Shown: piece after piece, positions 11,601-21,986 of the stretch
Layout: every line of letters starts with the position of its first letter
Position numbering within the stretch: position 1 is the stretch's first letter
Assembly: GCF_029407905.1 (NCBI RefSeq)
Contig: NC_073630.1
Location: 40,573,001-40,637,000 of the forward strand
Origin: Bubalus kerabau
Lineage: Eukaryota; Chordata; Mammalia; Artiodactyla; Bovidae
Reading direction: 5' to 3'
Length of the DNA: 64,000 nucleotides
Translations under genes and position numbers: made by a program
Notes under the pieces: model-generated
Seen by the model: the letters and a program-made list of their open reading frames with translations, nothing else
Database searches by the model: none
Told to the model about the DNA's origin: nothing

Positions 11601-14600
11601 TAAACAGGTAGAGCTCACTGGGCAAGGTTTTCAGAAAGGAATGTTCAAGTGTATCTTGGAAATGGTGGCCAACAATAAAAAACCATTAACCTTTCATGGG
11701 TGTAGTCAGCCCTTTGTGCAGGATCTAATTGATAAAAATGCTTAAAATAGTGATAGATTTGGTATAAAATGTGAGAGGACTCCTTTCATTTATGAAATAA
11801 TAAATTGCAGTTAAAGGGAATTTTGAATTTAGGGAGAGAATTGATCTAACTTGCTATTTTAAAAGAAATTTTCTACAGACACCTTTCTCACATCAATTTA
11901 GTTGTGCAAAGGAATGAATAAAATAGTTCTTCATTTCTAATAATTAAATGAAAATGTATTCATTTAAACTTAGTTCCTCTGTCATAATTTTTGAGTTAAT
12001 GATCTCAGAACTTTCATAAGATATTCTAAAGTTTGTTTTTCATTTAATGGCAATTTGCTTACAAGTATAATGGAGCATGACAGAATGATGGTTAGCGTAC
12101 TACTAAAAGAAAAAAAAGAATCTATTATGACATTGTCCTTGAATTTTATTTTGGATGTATTCTTATAGGTCAATTAGTCTCTGTGGTTTTCTTTTTTTAA
12201 ATAAGTATTTTGAGAACAATTTTGAAATTTATTCTTAATCAGTTGCCAGGCTTTCAAAGATTTCAAAAATTGGCTTTTGATATTTGGGGCTTATTTTATC
12301 AAATATACTAAACTTTTCAATTTGTGGATTTAAAAAGAACATGTACCACTTCAGAATTATTATTTAAATTAAAAATTTTTTTTTAACTTTTTAGTAGAAC
12401 TGAAGCAGTATCAGTATTATAAGAGTAGATAATATTCTTTTTGGCACAGCTGTGGGTAGGACCAGTGCTAGTTAAATAAAATTGTGAAGAAGTGCAGTTT
12501 GCCCTCTCCAATTTCTTTCACCTTTTCTTTTAGCATCAGCTCCACTTGGCCTCACTGAACCCTTTCTGTGAGCAGCTTGAGGGTAGGGACCATGGCTTAT
12601 TCATTTTTGAATTTCTAGTGTTCAACATTCTGCATAGAGTCTGAAAAGTACTCAATAATTATTTGGACTAAACTAATCTCCGTTGCTTACTCTTTATCAC
12701 CAAAGTAATTATAACTTATAACTTGACTGTCCTACAGCCAATTTAACTAAATTATTTAATGTATATATTTTTATGTGTTACCACTTTTGGGGGGATTTGA
12801 ATTTTGAGTAAGGAAACCTGAAAAGAGATTGGTTAAACCTTAGGAATGAATCACTAATGGTGGAATTTCAGGTAGGGAGGAGTGCCCCATGTCATACTAT
12901 TAGCTTTCTCAAAAGAAAGTGAAAATAATAAGGCGACAATAAAACATACTCATCTTTTTAAGACTCTCATCTAAAGCTGTCATATCTGCATAAAATACTT
13001 CAAGCTTTCTCATTAGCATTTAAAATATTTACTATTTCAGTTTTAAATGAGGGTAGTTTGAGGAGAATAAAATCAGAATACCATTTATCAAGAAGTAGCC
13101 CTTAAGAAATTGCTGGCTATCTTTATTGATTTGTTGTAGATGCATTTTGAATTTACCCTTATTTACAAATAGCTAATTTCATCATCATCTTTGAATATTT
13201 TGTATTCATTTTATACCAGTCATGTGTATTTTTACAGCTAATGAAATCAGCCAGTAAGTTCAAATGATGTCTGCCCATTAGTTTATTGTTTAATGGACAA
13301 ACTGTCACTTAAACCAGATGGTAGAAAACTTAGATGATATCCTATATATCCAATAAACTCTTCAAAGTGTTTCTAGATTACTTAAGATTTGAAAGCAACA
13401 AAGGTCCCCAAGAGACAAATGGATCAAAGAGAGAAGATGCTCTGATGTTCAGAGTGGGAGACGTTGGTGGCAGTATTGTGAGTCTTGTTGCAAACTTCCC
13501 TGCTCTTCGTATTATTTGATCTCTTTATGGAAGAATTAAACTAAAAAATAACCAGTATGAGAAATGCAATGTGTTTGATTACCCTTGTTATGTTGGAGGC
13601 AGCCAAAAGCAAAAAATAGGGACAGCATTGGAGAGATACTCTTATTGTGCTGTTACTGCTTCAACTCGTTCCTCTGATTTAGTGTTTATGATTCATTCAT
13701 GTTTAGAACATCATTTTGGTAAATATTGAAACTGTATTTGTTTATCCATATTGTTGACACAGTTGAATAATTTCTAGGTGGGGGAGGTTATACTTAGAAA
13801 AGTACAGCTTGATTCTTTATGTTGCCATTCAAAGTCTTGATCATTTTTTCTTTTGATATATTGACCTGCAACACTGGGGGAAAGAGAGAGCTGCAGAAAC
13901 TCCCATTTTATGAATTACATAAAATTGTAAACATTTTTTAGCACTCAAGAGCCTTGCTAGCTTTTATTTAAACAATTAAATTAATCATTCTATTCAGGAA
14001 ATACCATCTAGATCCTAAAATCCCTGCATTTACCATTAACAAATAAGCTACTCCTTATATCTGGTATAGGAGGTGCTTTGATTCCTTTTGATTTATATTT
14101 TAATCCTAGCAATTTGGTAGTATACTGTAGTTTATATCCTCTCTAGTATGCTTGTCAGATACAAATTATTCAGTGCTCTACCCATGGATTTCCCTTTTGT
14201 TACTGGGACAATTTTGATACTGATACCAAACAAATTTACAGTGTATTTTTTTCAACTCAGTAAAGGTACTGATTTACTCTTTAAGATTAATTGGCTGAGC
14301 CTGTGTGTATGTCACCACATATGTGTCTTGGTGCACATACATTTGTATATGGGCTTTCCTACCTTGGGAAGACACAAAACTAAGAAGTGTTATTCTGTGA
14401 TGAAGAAAACAGACTCAACTACAAAATACCATCAACTTGGTCAAACTGAGTTTTGGAATCATTGACTTGGCATCTCCTGGAATATTATGTAATTTGCTAC
14501 TGAAAATCTCACCAAAATAAAAACCCTTCCCCTTATTTTGCAGCTCTTTCTCTACCCTCCCCTGTGTTGCAGGTTTGTAATGTTTGAGCACAATTCCTGG

Positions 14601-17600
14601 GTGAATTTCCTATTTGCCTCTGTGCGTGTTATTTGTGGCAGAGAACTGTGCCTGGTCAGCAGCTCTAGACCTGGAGCCCGTGGACACTATATGCTGGGCT
14701 TCAGTGGAAAGAGAGATCTGCTTAATTTTGTCCCAGGTGAAGGAGTCCAGCGGTTCCTAGCCTGGACTACTGGAAGGTTCCCACATCCTCTTTGTCCCAT
14801 TAGTTGAGATGACTTGCAGTAGAAAATGTCCAGTGAGTGTTAAGAACTTATTGAAAGATGTCTTAGTTTTATAATTTTATTGTTAAGGAAAAAAGTGAGA
14901 ATTTTTACTCCCATGTTAAATGTTAAATGAAACTAAATGCTGATTTAATATTTATATTCTTAGATGCTTAGCAAACCAGAATCCACTGTTTAGAAAACTT
15001 TCCCATAAATCCTGGGATTTTGGAACTGTGAAGTTGGGTTGGTTAAAAACTCAAACTCTTTTAAATATCTAGGTGGCAGAGCCATGGATTATAATCCTAA
15101 ATGGCTAAATTTGAAGTTTTTCATTTATGAAGTATTAACTCTTTTAAGGTAGACAATTAAAAAACACTTGGAAAAAAAGCTGCCACTTACATTTTAAACA
15201 AAGGAGAGGAACATTAAACTCCCTGGACAAGTAGCATCTGAGTAAATGCCTATGTTTTCTTACCAGGCTCTTCTAATCATTTGAAAAGATTACAGTGGTT
15301 AAACTGTAAAGATTCCCTTATACAATGTTTTATGAAACTCACAGTTTAACGTTTGTAATATAAACATCACTGATACTTACACTGAAACTTTTGTGTTGTA
15401 CAATAACAATATATAATCTACTTTACTATTGCCACAGTGATATTACTTTGGCACAGCAGTTCCAAAATCAAGAGATAAATGGGAAGATAGTACAATTATA
15501 AATGCTATTTCTCAGTAAATTCAGCATGAATATAGGAGATTAAGCAGGGTTTATTCTTTTTTTTCCCCATTTTACTTTTCTGATTAAAGCAGGCATTTTA
15601 ATACATTGATTGGGAAATATATACATATATATCTTTCCAAATGCATTACTGCTGTTTTAAAAAGAAAGACTGAGCCTCAATCAGCCAATAGCATTTCATT
15701 TTTCTTAAATCTGCCTTTGACGTCAAAATCATCTTTAGATGATCACCTGAATATTTTACTTAGATGCTTTAAAGAATCAACCATGTTACTGAAGATAATA
15801 CCTGCTTTAACTGTTATCTTTTTAGATTTTTTCAATTGGCTTTACTTTTTAGTCTACTTTCACAGTATTCTCTTTGACAAGGCTCAATGCACCCTCAAAA
15901 ATTTCAACAAATAGTGAAGAACTTTAGGGAGACAATTTAGAATAAACTAAAGAAAGATGCAAAAATGCACTTTGAATTGGATGAAGGACACAGCGATGAC
16001 CTCAGGCCAAGCTACATATAATTTTGTTATTGGTCAGGGGAAATTAACATTCTTGGAATGCTCTGAGCCCAGGCCGTGACCACAGGAGCAGCACTTGGCA
16101 GTACTTTCCTGCATTTGGGAACAGACTGATTGTTTCAGATCCTGCTGCAACCAGAAGTGTGAACTATACCAAGTTTATGGGAAACTAGAATGAATTTCAT
16201 TCCCTGCCCTCCAGATTTTCTCCTAATATAATGATGGCTGTAACTTTGTTTTACATCTGGGGAGGACAAAGATAATCAAGGAAAAAATATGAACCTTTAA
16301 TCATTTTAGGATTTCTTTTTTTTTTTTGGTGAACATTTGTAAAATTAAAGCAGTTATAGAAGGAAAGAATATAAAATACAATTCTTAAAGAGCCAGTGAA
16401 ACACTTGACATATCTTGCTTAGTCTATTAATTGATAATAGTTTCATAGGATGGGGGTAAGAAATGGAAGAAAAAAGTTGAGTGCGTAGATTACAGAAAAG
16501 TTGGCTTGCCTGAATGGGCTCTGTAGACCTAAATCACTCTGCCTTATTAGCCAATCTAATTAAAATGTATTACTTTTAATCCTGACACCTGATGTACACA
16601 CAGAGATGTCAGAATGATAAATTTGAGTTCTACTTTATATAAATAGAAGCCATTTGGAGATAGTGATGCATTTTTTACCAGATTAGGTTAGCAGCTTTTT
16701 CTGTTTGCATAGAGCCTTGTTACTGAATTAAATACTTCTTTTTCTGCATGCTCTTACTTCCATAGTTCATTTGCATTTTATTTGCATAGCTCTAGTTAAA
16801 TTAGAATGATACATTTCAGCATTAGTTTAACATGCCTGTGTTTTATTTTGTAATAAACATTCCAGATCCAGTCATTTGATTGTCACTGACTTGTACTCTT
16901 CTTCATCATTTGCAGCAACGCTTCTGACCTCTGGGACTACTGCAACAGTAGCCCTATTGAGAGATGGTATTGAACTGGTTATAGCTAGTGTTGGGGACAG
17001 CCGAGCTATTTTGTGTAGAAAAGGAAAACCCATGAAGCTGACCATCGACCACACTCCAGAAAGAAAAGACGAGAAAGAAAGGTACCACTTCCGCTAATCA
17101 CTCTATGAGGATGATATGTATATAGCTCAAAATAGAAATAAAACCTTGCATTTTAAACTGACTTCATGCTTAAGTTTAACCCTTGGTTTTCTGGGTATCA
17201 CATCATAGTCTTTTTTAACTTTTTTTGACCAGGATTAAGAAATGTGGGGGGTTTGTAGCTTGGAATAGTTTGGGACAGCCTCACGTGAACGGCAGACTTG
17301 CAATGACAAGGAGTCTCGGAGATTTGGATCTTAAAACCAGTGGTGTGATAGCAGAACCTGAAACAAAGAGGATTAAGGTAAGAAAAGACTTGCAAACACC
17401 TGATACATAGGCAAGGAGTGAACACAGGATTGTCTCCAGCTGCAGGCTTTCTTGGAAGCCTTCATTGAAGCCTGTATGACTTCTAAAAAGAAATGATTAA
17501 AAAAAAAAAAAAAAAGAAATGATTAATGGAAGGAAAGATAGACTTTTCAGATAAAGTAAGAAAGATACTTCTTTCCTGGCCTTACATATGATGAAGTGTT

Positions 17601-20600
17601 GGCTTTGTTTCATCCTGCTATGGAATTTGCCTAGAAGCCTGTTTTTACTGCCCTTCCTCACCAGCACCTCATCATTCAGCATCACCATCATTTGGAAGAT
17701 ATCCTGACTTCCCTTTTTCACCAAGCCAGAGAATCACCCCATCCCTCTTTCAAGGACATCTTCTGCTTGCTACTAATCATTACCCCCTTACACTGCACTT
17801 CCCCCAGCATATACCTTAGTGGTGAACTGATACTTTACCTATAGAACTCCCAGCCTGCTCTAGTACCTAATACATTATATATAGGGATAGGCTCCCGGTA
17901 ATGGCAGCAAATGATTGTTAATTTATTGAACAGTTTTATGTCTTACAGGTATCCCACTTATGTTCATTTCATCTAACAAATACTTCTATAGCAGTTTACA
18001 ATGTGTTGGGCTCTGTTCAAAATAGCCACTCCTATCCCATTTTACACAGAGAAAACAAATCTGAGCATATACAGTTCAACTTACCTATGTTTTCCCAGCT
18101 GAAAAATAGAGATGGGCTTCACACCGAGGAGGTCTTAGCCATTACATTAGGCTGCCTCTCAGCATTTAGCTATCTGGCTTCTTCCTCCATGGTGTTACTA
18201 AGTAAATGTTAGGTTTGTCCTCCATGATTGATGCTAAATGTTGCTGTTTTTGCCCTAAATGAAGGCCTGTTTTCACTCTGTTTGTCTATAAGTTCTGAAA
18301 CACAGATGACTACTCTGTAAACAGATAAAATCACTGAATTATGAAGATTATTCTAAGGCCAAGTCTAGTTTGTAATTCTATACGTTTGGTTCTGATTGCA
18401 GCTACATCATGCTGATGACAGCTTCCTGGTCCTCACTACAGATGGAATTAACTTCATGGTGAACAGTCAAGAGATTTGTGACTTTGTCAATCAGTGCCAC
18501 GATCCCAATGAAGCAGCCCATGCAGTGACTGAACAGGTAACACAGCAGAGCTTCTGCAAGAAAAATCCCAAAGTGGGGAAGAGAGGGCAAAGCCAGGTCC
18601 AGGTCTTGGTGCAGCCAAGAGGGGCCGCCACTGTCTGGAGATTTCTTTGAAATCATGTGTTTTGGCTTTCAGTATTACAGTAAATTTTACACTTGACCCC
18701 ATAGTATTAACAATTAAAATTTTTTTTTTTGCTGGTTCTCCCAAGTAGTTAAGTAAAATTAATCTGTCAATAAAATGAGTTATGTTTATTTTTGGCTTTG
18801 TACCTATCTTGAAACGTTAGTAACATCAATAGTAAATTATAACAGTAGCAAGTACTATGTGTCAGACACTTTTCTGTTCAAATGTATTTAACTCATGTAA
18901 TCATCATAGTAGCCCTCTGAGGCTGGAGCTAGAACTAACTTGTCTTTACAGAGGAGGAGAGCAGAGGCACTGTTACATTCCAGAACTGGGCTTCAAACCC
19001 AGATAGCTGAGCTCTTAGTCCAACCACTAGATGATTTGAAACTAGACTGCTCCATGTAAATACCCAATATGAAAACACTATGGTTAAAAAACATACAGTA
19101 TAGCATAATCAACTTCTTGTTTTTAAAAATGGGTGCATGAAAACAAATACATAAAGGTATATGGATGAGTGGTGTGTCAGTGAGCCAATTAGAGCTAAAA
19201 TTTGGAAGCTATATAATATCCAGTGTAAAAAAAAAATGTAAAACTTCCATGTTTTAATATTCTATTTGGATAGATAGCTCTTCTAAGTTCTAGCCATCAC
19301 TAATCATTAGAGGCACACTTTAACTCATACATACAGCTATTTTTGCACCCCAATTTTTACATTTGCAATCGGGGAGCCAAATGTGGCCCAAACTTTTAAG
19401 TGCTAACATTTGGAATTAAGATATAAGATCTTACTTAAAAAGCATTATTTACTTGGAAACAGATCGATAAGCATGAGTTATTCACATGGTAACTATATAT
19501 GCTCATGAAATTAAGAAACAACCCAATTCTTGTGTATGACCACTTCTTTCTTAATTTCAACCACTTGTCTTAAGATATGTATTTTCTAACTTACCAGGGC
19601 ATACTATCCCTCATCTGAGTACTATTACTCATTTAATACTTACCATAATCAACTAATTTAGTTTACATTCACTTTTCCATGTTTTAGAGGGAGCTCTATA
19701 ATAAACATTCTGTATATATTTGTGCACATCTATTTCCTTTAGATATTACTTTCTTAGGTTAAATTCATCAAAGCAAAATTGTTAGGTAAAAGAATATATA
19801 GCATTCTGAAGCTTTTAATAAGCTTGCCAAATTGCCCTCCAGAAATACTGTCCATGTTATACTTTTCACTGGCATATTTTATAGTTTCTCCAAATTCTTA
19901 TCATAGGTAATATCTTGCCAATTTGATAGGTGGAAAAATCAAATTTTAGTGTTTTAAATTTGCACCTTTTTTCTTTGTTAGTAAAGCTGTTGTGTAAAAA
20001 TTTTCTTTGTTTTTAGGAACAAAACATTTGTTCCTAAAATTGACTTATAATTCTACTGTAGAAAGTATAGTTTATGCCAATTTTCCATTTTGTATGAACT
20101 GTAGTAAACTATCTTATAGTTTTATATCTTTGTATACTTCCATTTCTTTTTAATTTTTAAATTTTATTTATTTTTGGCTTCATTGGGTCTTCATTGCTGC
20201 ACACAAGCTTTCTCTAGTTGTGGTGAGCGGGGCCTATTCTTCACTGTGGTGCATGGGTTTCTCATTGGGGTGGCTTCTCTTTTGCAGAGCACAGACTCTA
20301 GGTGTGCAGGCTTCAGTCGTTGCAGCACACAGGCACAACAGTTGTGGCTCATGGGCTCTAGAACATAGGCTTAGTAGTTGTGGCAGATGGATTTAGGTGC
20401 TCCATGTTACGTGGAATCTTCCTGGACCAGGGATTGAACCCAGGTCCCATGCACTGGCAGGCAGATTCTTATCCACTGTATCACCAGGGAAGTCATCCAT
20501 TTCTTAGGTTATAATTTCTTTAAGCTAAATTCCTAGAAGAATTGCTAGGTAAGAGCTAACATTCTCTGAATCCTTAAACTTTCATTCAGTTCAGTTCAGT

Positions 20601-21189
20601 CACTCAGTTGTGTCCGACTCTTTGCGACCCCATGGACTGCAGCATGCCAAGCTTCCCTGTCCATCACCAGCTCCCGGAGCTTGCTCAGACTCATGTCCAC
20701 CGAGTCAGTGATGCCATCCAACCATCTCATCTGTGTGTAACCTTGCATTAGTCCCTATGCTAAATGCTTTATGTGTATTTTCTTCTTCAGGAGCTACATA
20801 TCTCATACCTTATTAGTTCACTGGTACAATTTGCCAAAACTGCTACAATGGTATTTACTTTGGGTCATTAGTTATCCTATCACAATCTAAAATTTTAAAC
20901 TGTGGGCATTGATACCTGGGGAAAGAATCACAAACCACTGTGAAATAACTTGTAACTGTGTATTAAACTAGTTTGGCCTTCTGGGAAAAGGCTGATTTCT
21001 TTTTGTACGGATCCTGATTTCCGTTGTTCATTTCTTCCTTCCTGCCATACCTTGCAGGCAATACAATATGGTACTGAAGATAACACGACTGCGGTAGTAG
21101 TGCCTTTTGGTGCCTGGGGAAAATACAAGAACTCTGAAATCACCTTCTCGTTCAGCAGAAGCTTTGCCTCTAGTGGACGATGGGCCTGA
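8232..21189 (+). CDS. PPM1K: PPM1K, mitochondrial PP2C-type protein phosphatase (joined CDS, 6 coding exons)
   Basis: The joined exons 8232-8671, 10034-10134, 16916-17081, 17233-17377, 18402-18536 and 21058-21189 give 1119 bases: 372 codons including Met, plus TGA. This equals the length I recall for human PPM1K. The N-terminus is Arg-rich and nearly free of acidic residues up to about residue 29, as expected for a mitochondrial presequence. The PP2C fold follows: ENED at 106-109, YDGHGG at 126-131 (D127, G128), GDSR at 207-210, TTDG at 296-299 (D298) and EDN at 336-338 (D337). All metal-coordinating positions are kept. From family knowledge, the enzyme is an Mn/Mg-dependent Ser/Thr phosphatase of the mitochondrial matrix. 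It dephosphorylates the E1-alpha subunit (BCKDHA), activating branched-chain ketoacid dehydrogenase in opposition to BCKDK. All introns are GT-AG with consistent phase and no frame is broken, so the gene looks functional. The ATG has G at -3. Confidence 0.96.
9270..9479 (-). mobile_element. Bov-tA SINE
   Basis: A full-length copy is flanked by a perfect 12-bp target-site duplication, ATAGTTATTCAT, at 9258-9269 and 9480-9491. The head, with tRNA-Glu-like 'gagccaccagggaagtcc', lies at the right end, so the element is on the minus strand. Confidence 0.92.
9719..9910 (+). mobile_element. Bov-tA SINE
   Basis: It is flanked by a 15-bp target-site duplication, AAGCATCTGAARGGC, at 9704-9718 and 9911-9925 with one mismatch. 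The element is sense to PPM1K and 124 bases upstream of coding exon 2. Confidence 0.92.
10034..10134 (+). CDS. PPM1K: PPM1K coding exon 2 (residues 147-180)
   Basis: Its acceptor is CCCTGAAG and its donor G|GTAAGT. It encodes a helical stretch containing the LPKEENLE and LAFLEIDK segments. Its 101 bases keep the phase between flanking exons, and the last base starts the split Ala181 codon. Confidence 0.95.
10135..16915. other. Large PPM1K intron, mainly unique AT-rich DNA
   Basis: The intron is 6781 bp and poor in ruminant-specific repeats. A MIR remnant lies at about 11035-11120 (minus; it contains 'cattttacagataaggaact'). An L2 3' end lies at about 12540-12668 (plus). A T-rich run lies near 16315-16328. 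The scattered open frames (for example 14148-14465 and 15606-15914) lack recognisable protein features and I regard them as chance. Confidence 0.55.
16916..17081 (+). CDS. PPM1K: PPM1K coding exon 3 (residues 181-236)
   Basis: The acceptor is TTTGCAG and the donor AAG|GTACCA. It encodes the TSGTTA core strand, the GDSR motif (207-210) and the DHTPER segment (225-230), all typical of PP2C phosphatases. The Arg236 codon is split with the next exon. Confidence 0.95.
17082..17232. other. Short PPM1K intron (151 bp)
   Basis: This is a minimal intron between coding exons 3 and 4. Its acceptor is unusual: the T-rich tract is followed directly by TTTGACCAG. Confidence 0.85.
17233..17377 (+). CDS. 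PPM1K: PPM1K coding exon 4 (residues 236-284)
   Basis: It encodes the GGFV and VNGRLAMTRSLGD segments (residues 241-266) characteristic of PP2C. It ends on a codon boundary (AAG|GTAAGA). Confidence 0.95.
17378..18401. other. PPM1K intron with poly(A) run and MIR-like remnant
   Basis: The intron is 1024 bp. An A-run at about 17498-17515 is flanked by copies of 'aaatgatt'. About 17975-18130 resembles a diverged MIR (minus). Nothing else was recognised. Confidence 0.5.
18402..18536 (+). CDS. PPM1K: PPM1K coding exon 5 (residues 285-329)
   Basis: It encodes the SFLVLTTDGINF segment with metal ligand D298 and the following helix. The acceptor is GATTGCAG and the donor CAG|GTAACA, both on codon boundaries. 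Reading on past the donor gives an open but non-conserved extension. Confidence 0.95.
18845..19050 (-). repeat. MIR SINE remnant in PPM1K intron
   Basis: It reads as the reverse complement of MIR, with phrases such as 'tactatgtgtcagacact', an acidic-rich 'gaggaggagag' stretch and 'cttcaaacccagatagctg'. It is an ancient mammalian tRNA-SINE. Confidence 0.65.
19690..20138 (-). repeat. Old L1M LINE fragment
   Basis: It resembles the antisense 3' region of L1M elements ('aattgttaggtaaaagaata', then 'gccaaattgccctccagaaa'). It appears to continue after the CHR insertion at about 20506-20580. It also contains the inverted repeat at 20011-20039 described in the findings. Confidence 0.5.
20149..20495 (-). 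mobile_element. CHR (long form) SINE
   Basis: A long CHR-type element in reverse orientation has its tRNA-like head ('caccagggaagtc') at the right. It is flanked by a 10-bp target-site duplication, TCCATTTCTT, at 20139-20148 and 20496-20505. It was inserted into an older L1M copy. Confidence 0.85.
20584..20733 (-). mobile_element. BovB LINE 3' end fragment
   Basis: This is a short 5'-truncated BovB terminus starting with the CAGTT repeat tail, antisense in the last PPM1K intron. Confidence 0.8.
21058..21189 (+). CDS. PPM1K: PPM1K last coding exon (residues 330-372 and stop)
   Basis: The acceptor is CTTGCAG. It encodes YGTEDNTTAVVVPFG with metal ligand D337 and the C-terminus ending SSGRWA, followed by TGA at 21187-21189. 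The C-terminal end agrees with the family. Confidence 0.95.
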   Translation, partial: AIQYGTEDNTTAVVVPFGAWGKYKNSEITFSFSRSFASSGRWA

Positions 21190-21768
21190 TTGCTTGCTGG
21201 GACTTGGAGTTTCTGTGCAACAGTTTTTCACTGAGTGTATCAAGAAACTGATTAGATTTAAAAAGTGAACTGTAAGTGGTGACCCTAGAACTCACTAGAC
21301 CAGTACATAAATCAACATAAACTTAGTAACCATCTACATAGTAGTTTTTCATAAGTACCTGTGATATTTATGTTCAGCTAACTGTATATACTCAGAATAA
21401 ATATGTGGAATTCAGATACTGTGAGTGAGCCTCTGCGTTAAGTGAGCAAATGAAACATGGTTTTGATACACTTGCTGAGTGTCTAATTTCTAATTTTTAA
21501 AACTTTTAGGCAGCTGTGAGCTTCTTTTGGTCATTTCTAACCTTTATTCATTTGACCAGGTTCTTGCCTTCAAGTTCTTCAAAACTAGTCAATATTTTGA
21601 TGGCTACTCAATGTGTTATCTGCAAGTGTTTACTATATTTTGTATTCTGCATCCCTTACTGGTGAACTTAACAATACAATAGAAATTAATTCGGCTAACA
21701 TGACACTGTTAAAATGTATACATATGGACTACAGTGCACTTGGATATTTCAGCTGTGTCACCAGGTCT

Positions 21769-21986
21769 CCCCTATGTGTGCTGTACTAAGTTGCTTCAGT
21801 CATGTCTAATTCTGTGCCCCTGTGGACTGTGGCCCTCCAGTCTCCTCTGTCCATGGGATTCTCCAGGCAAGAATACTTGACTATGTCGCCATGCCCTCCT
21901 CCAGAGGATCTTCCTGACCCAGGGATCGAACCTGCGGCTCCTGCATTGCAGGCAAGATTCTTTACCTCTGAGACACCCGGGAAATC
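21769..21986 (-). mobile_element. Bov-tA SINE in PPM1K 3' UTR
   Basis: An antisense full-length element is flanked by an 8-bp direct repeat, CCAGGTCT, at 21761-21768 and 21987-21994. It would be carried in PPM1K transcripts that use poly(A) sites beyond 22 kb. Confidence 0.88.

Noticed and set aside
14148..14465. 105-codon open frame in the large PPM1K intron
   Set aside because: It lies in AT-rich intronic DNA with low-complexity sequence and no recognisable domain or splice sites.
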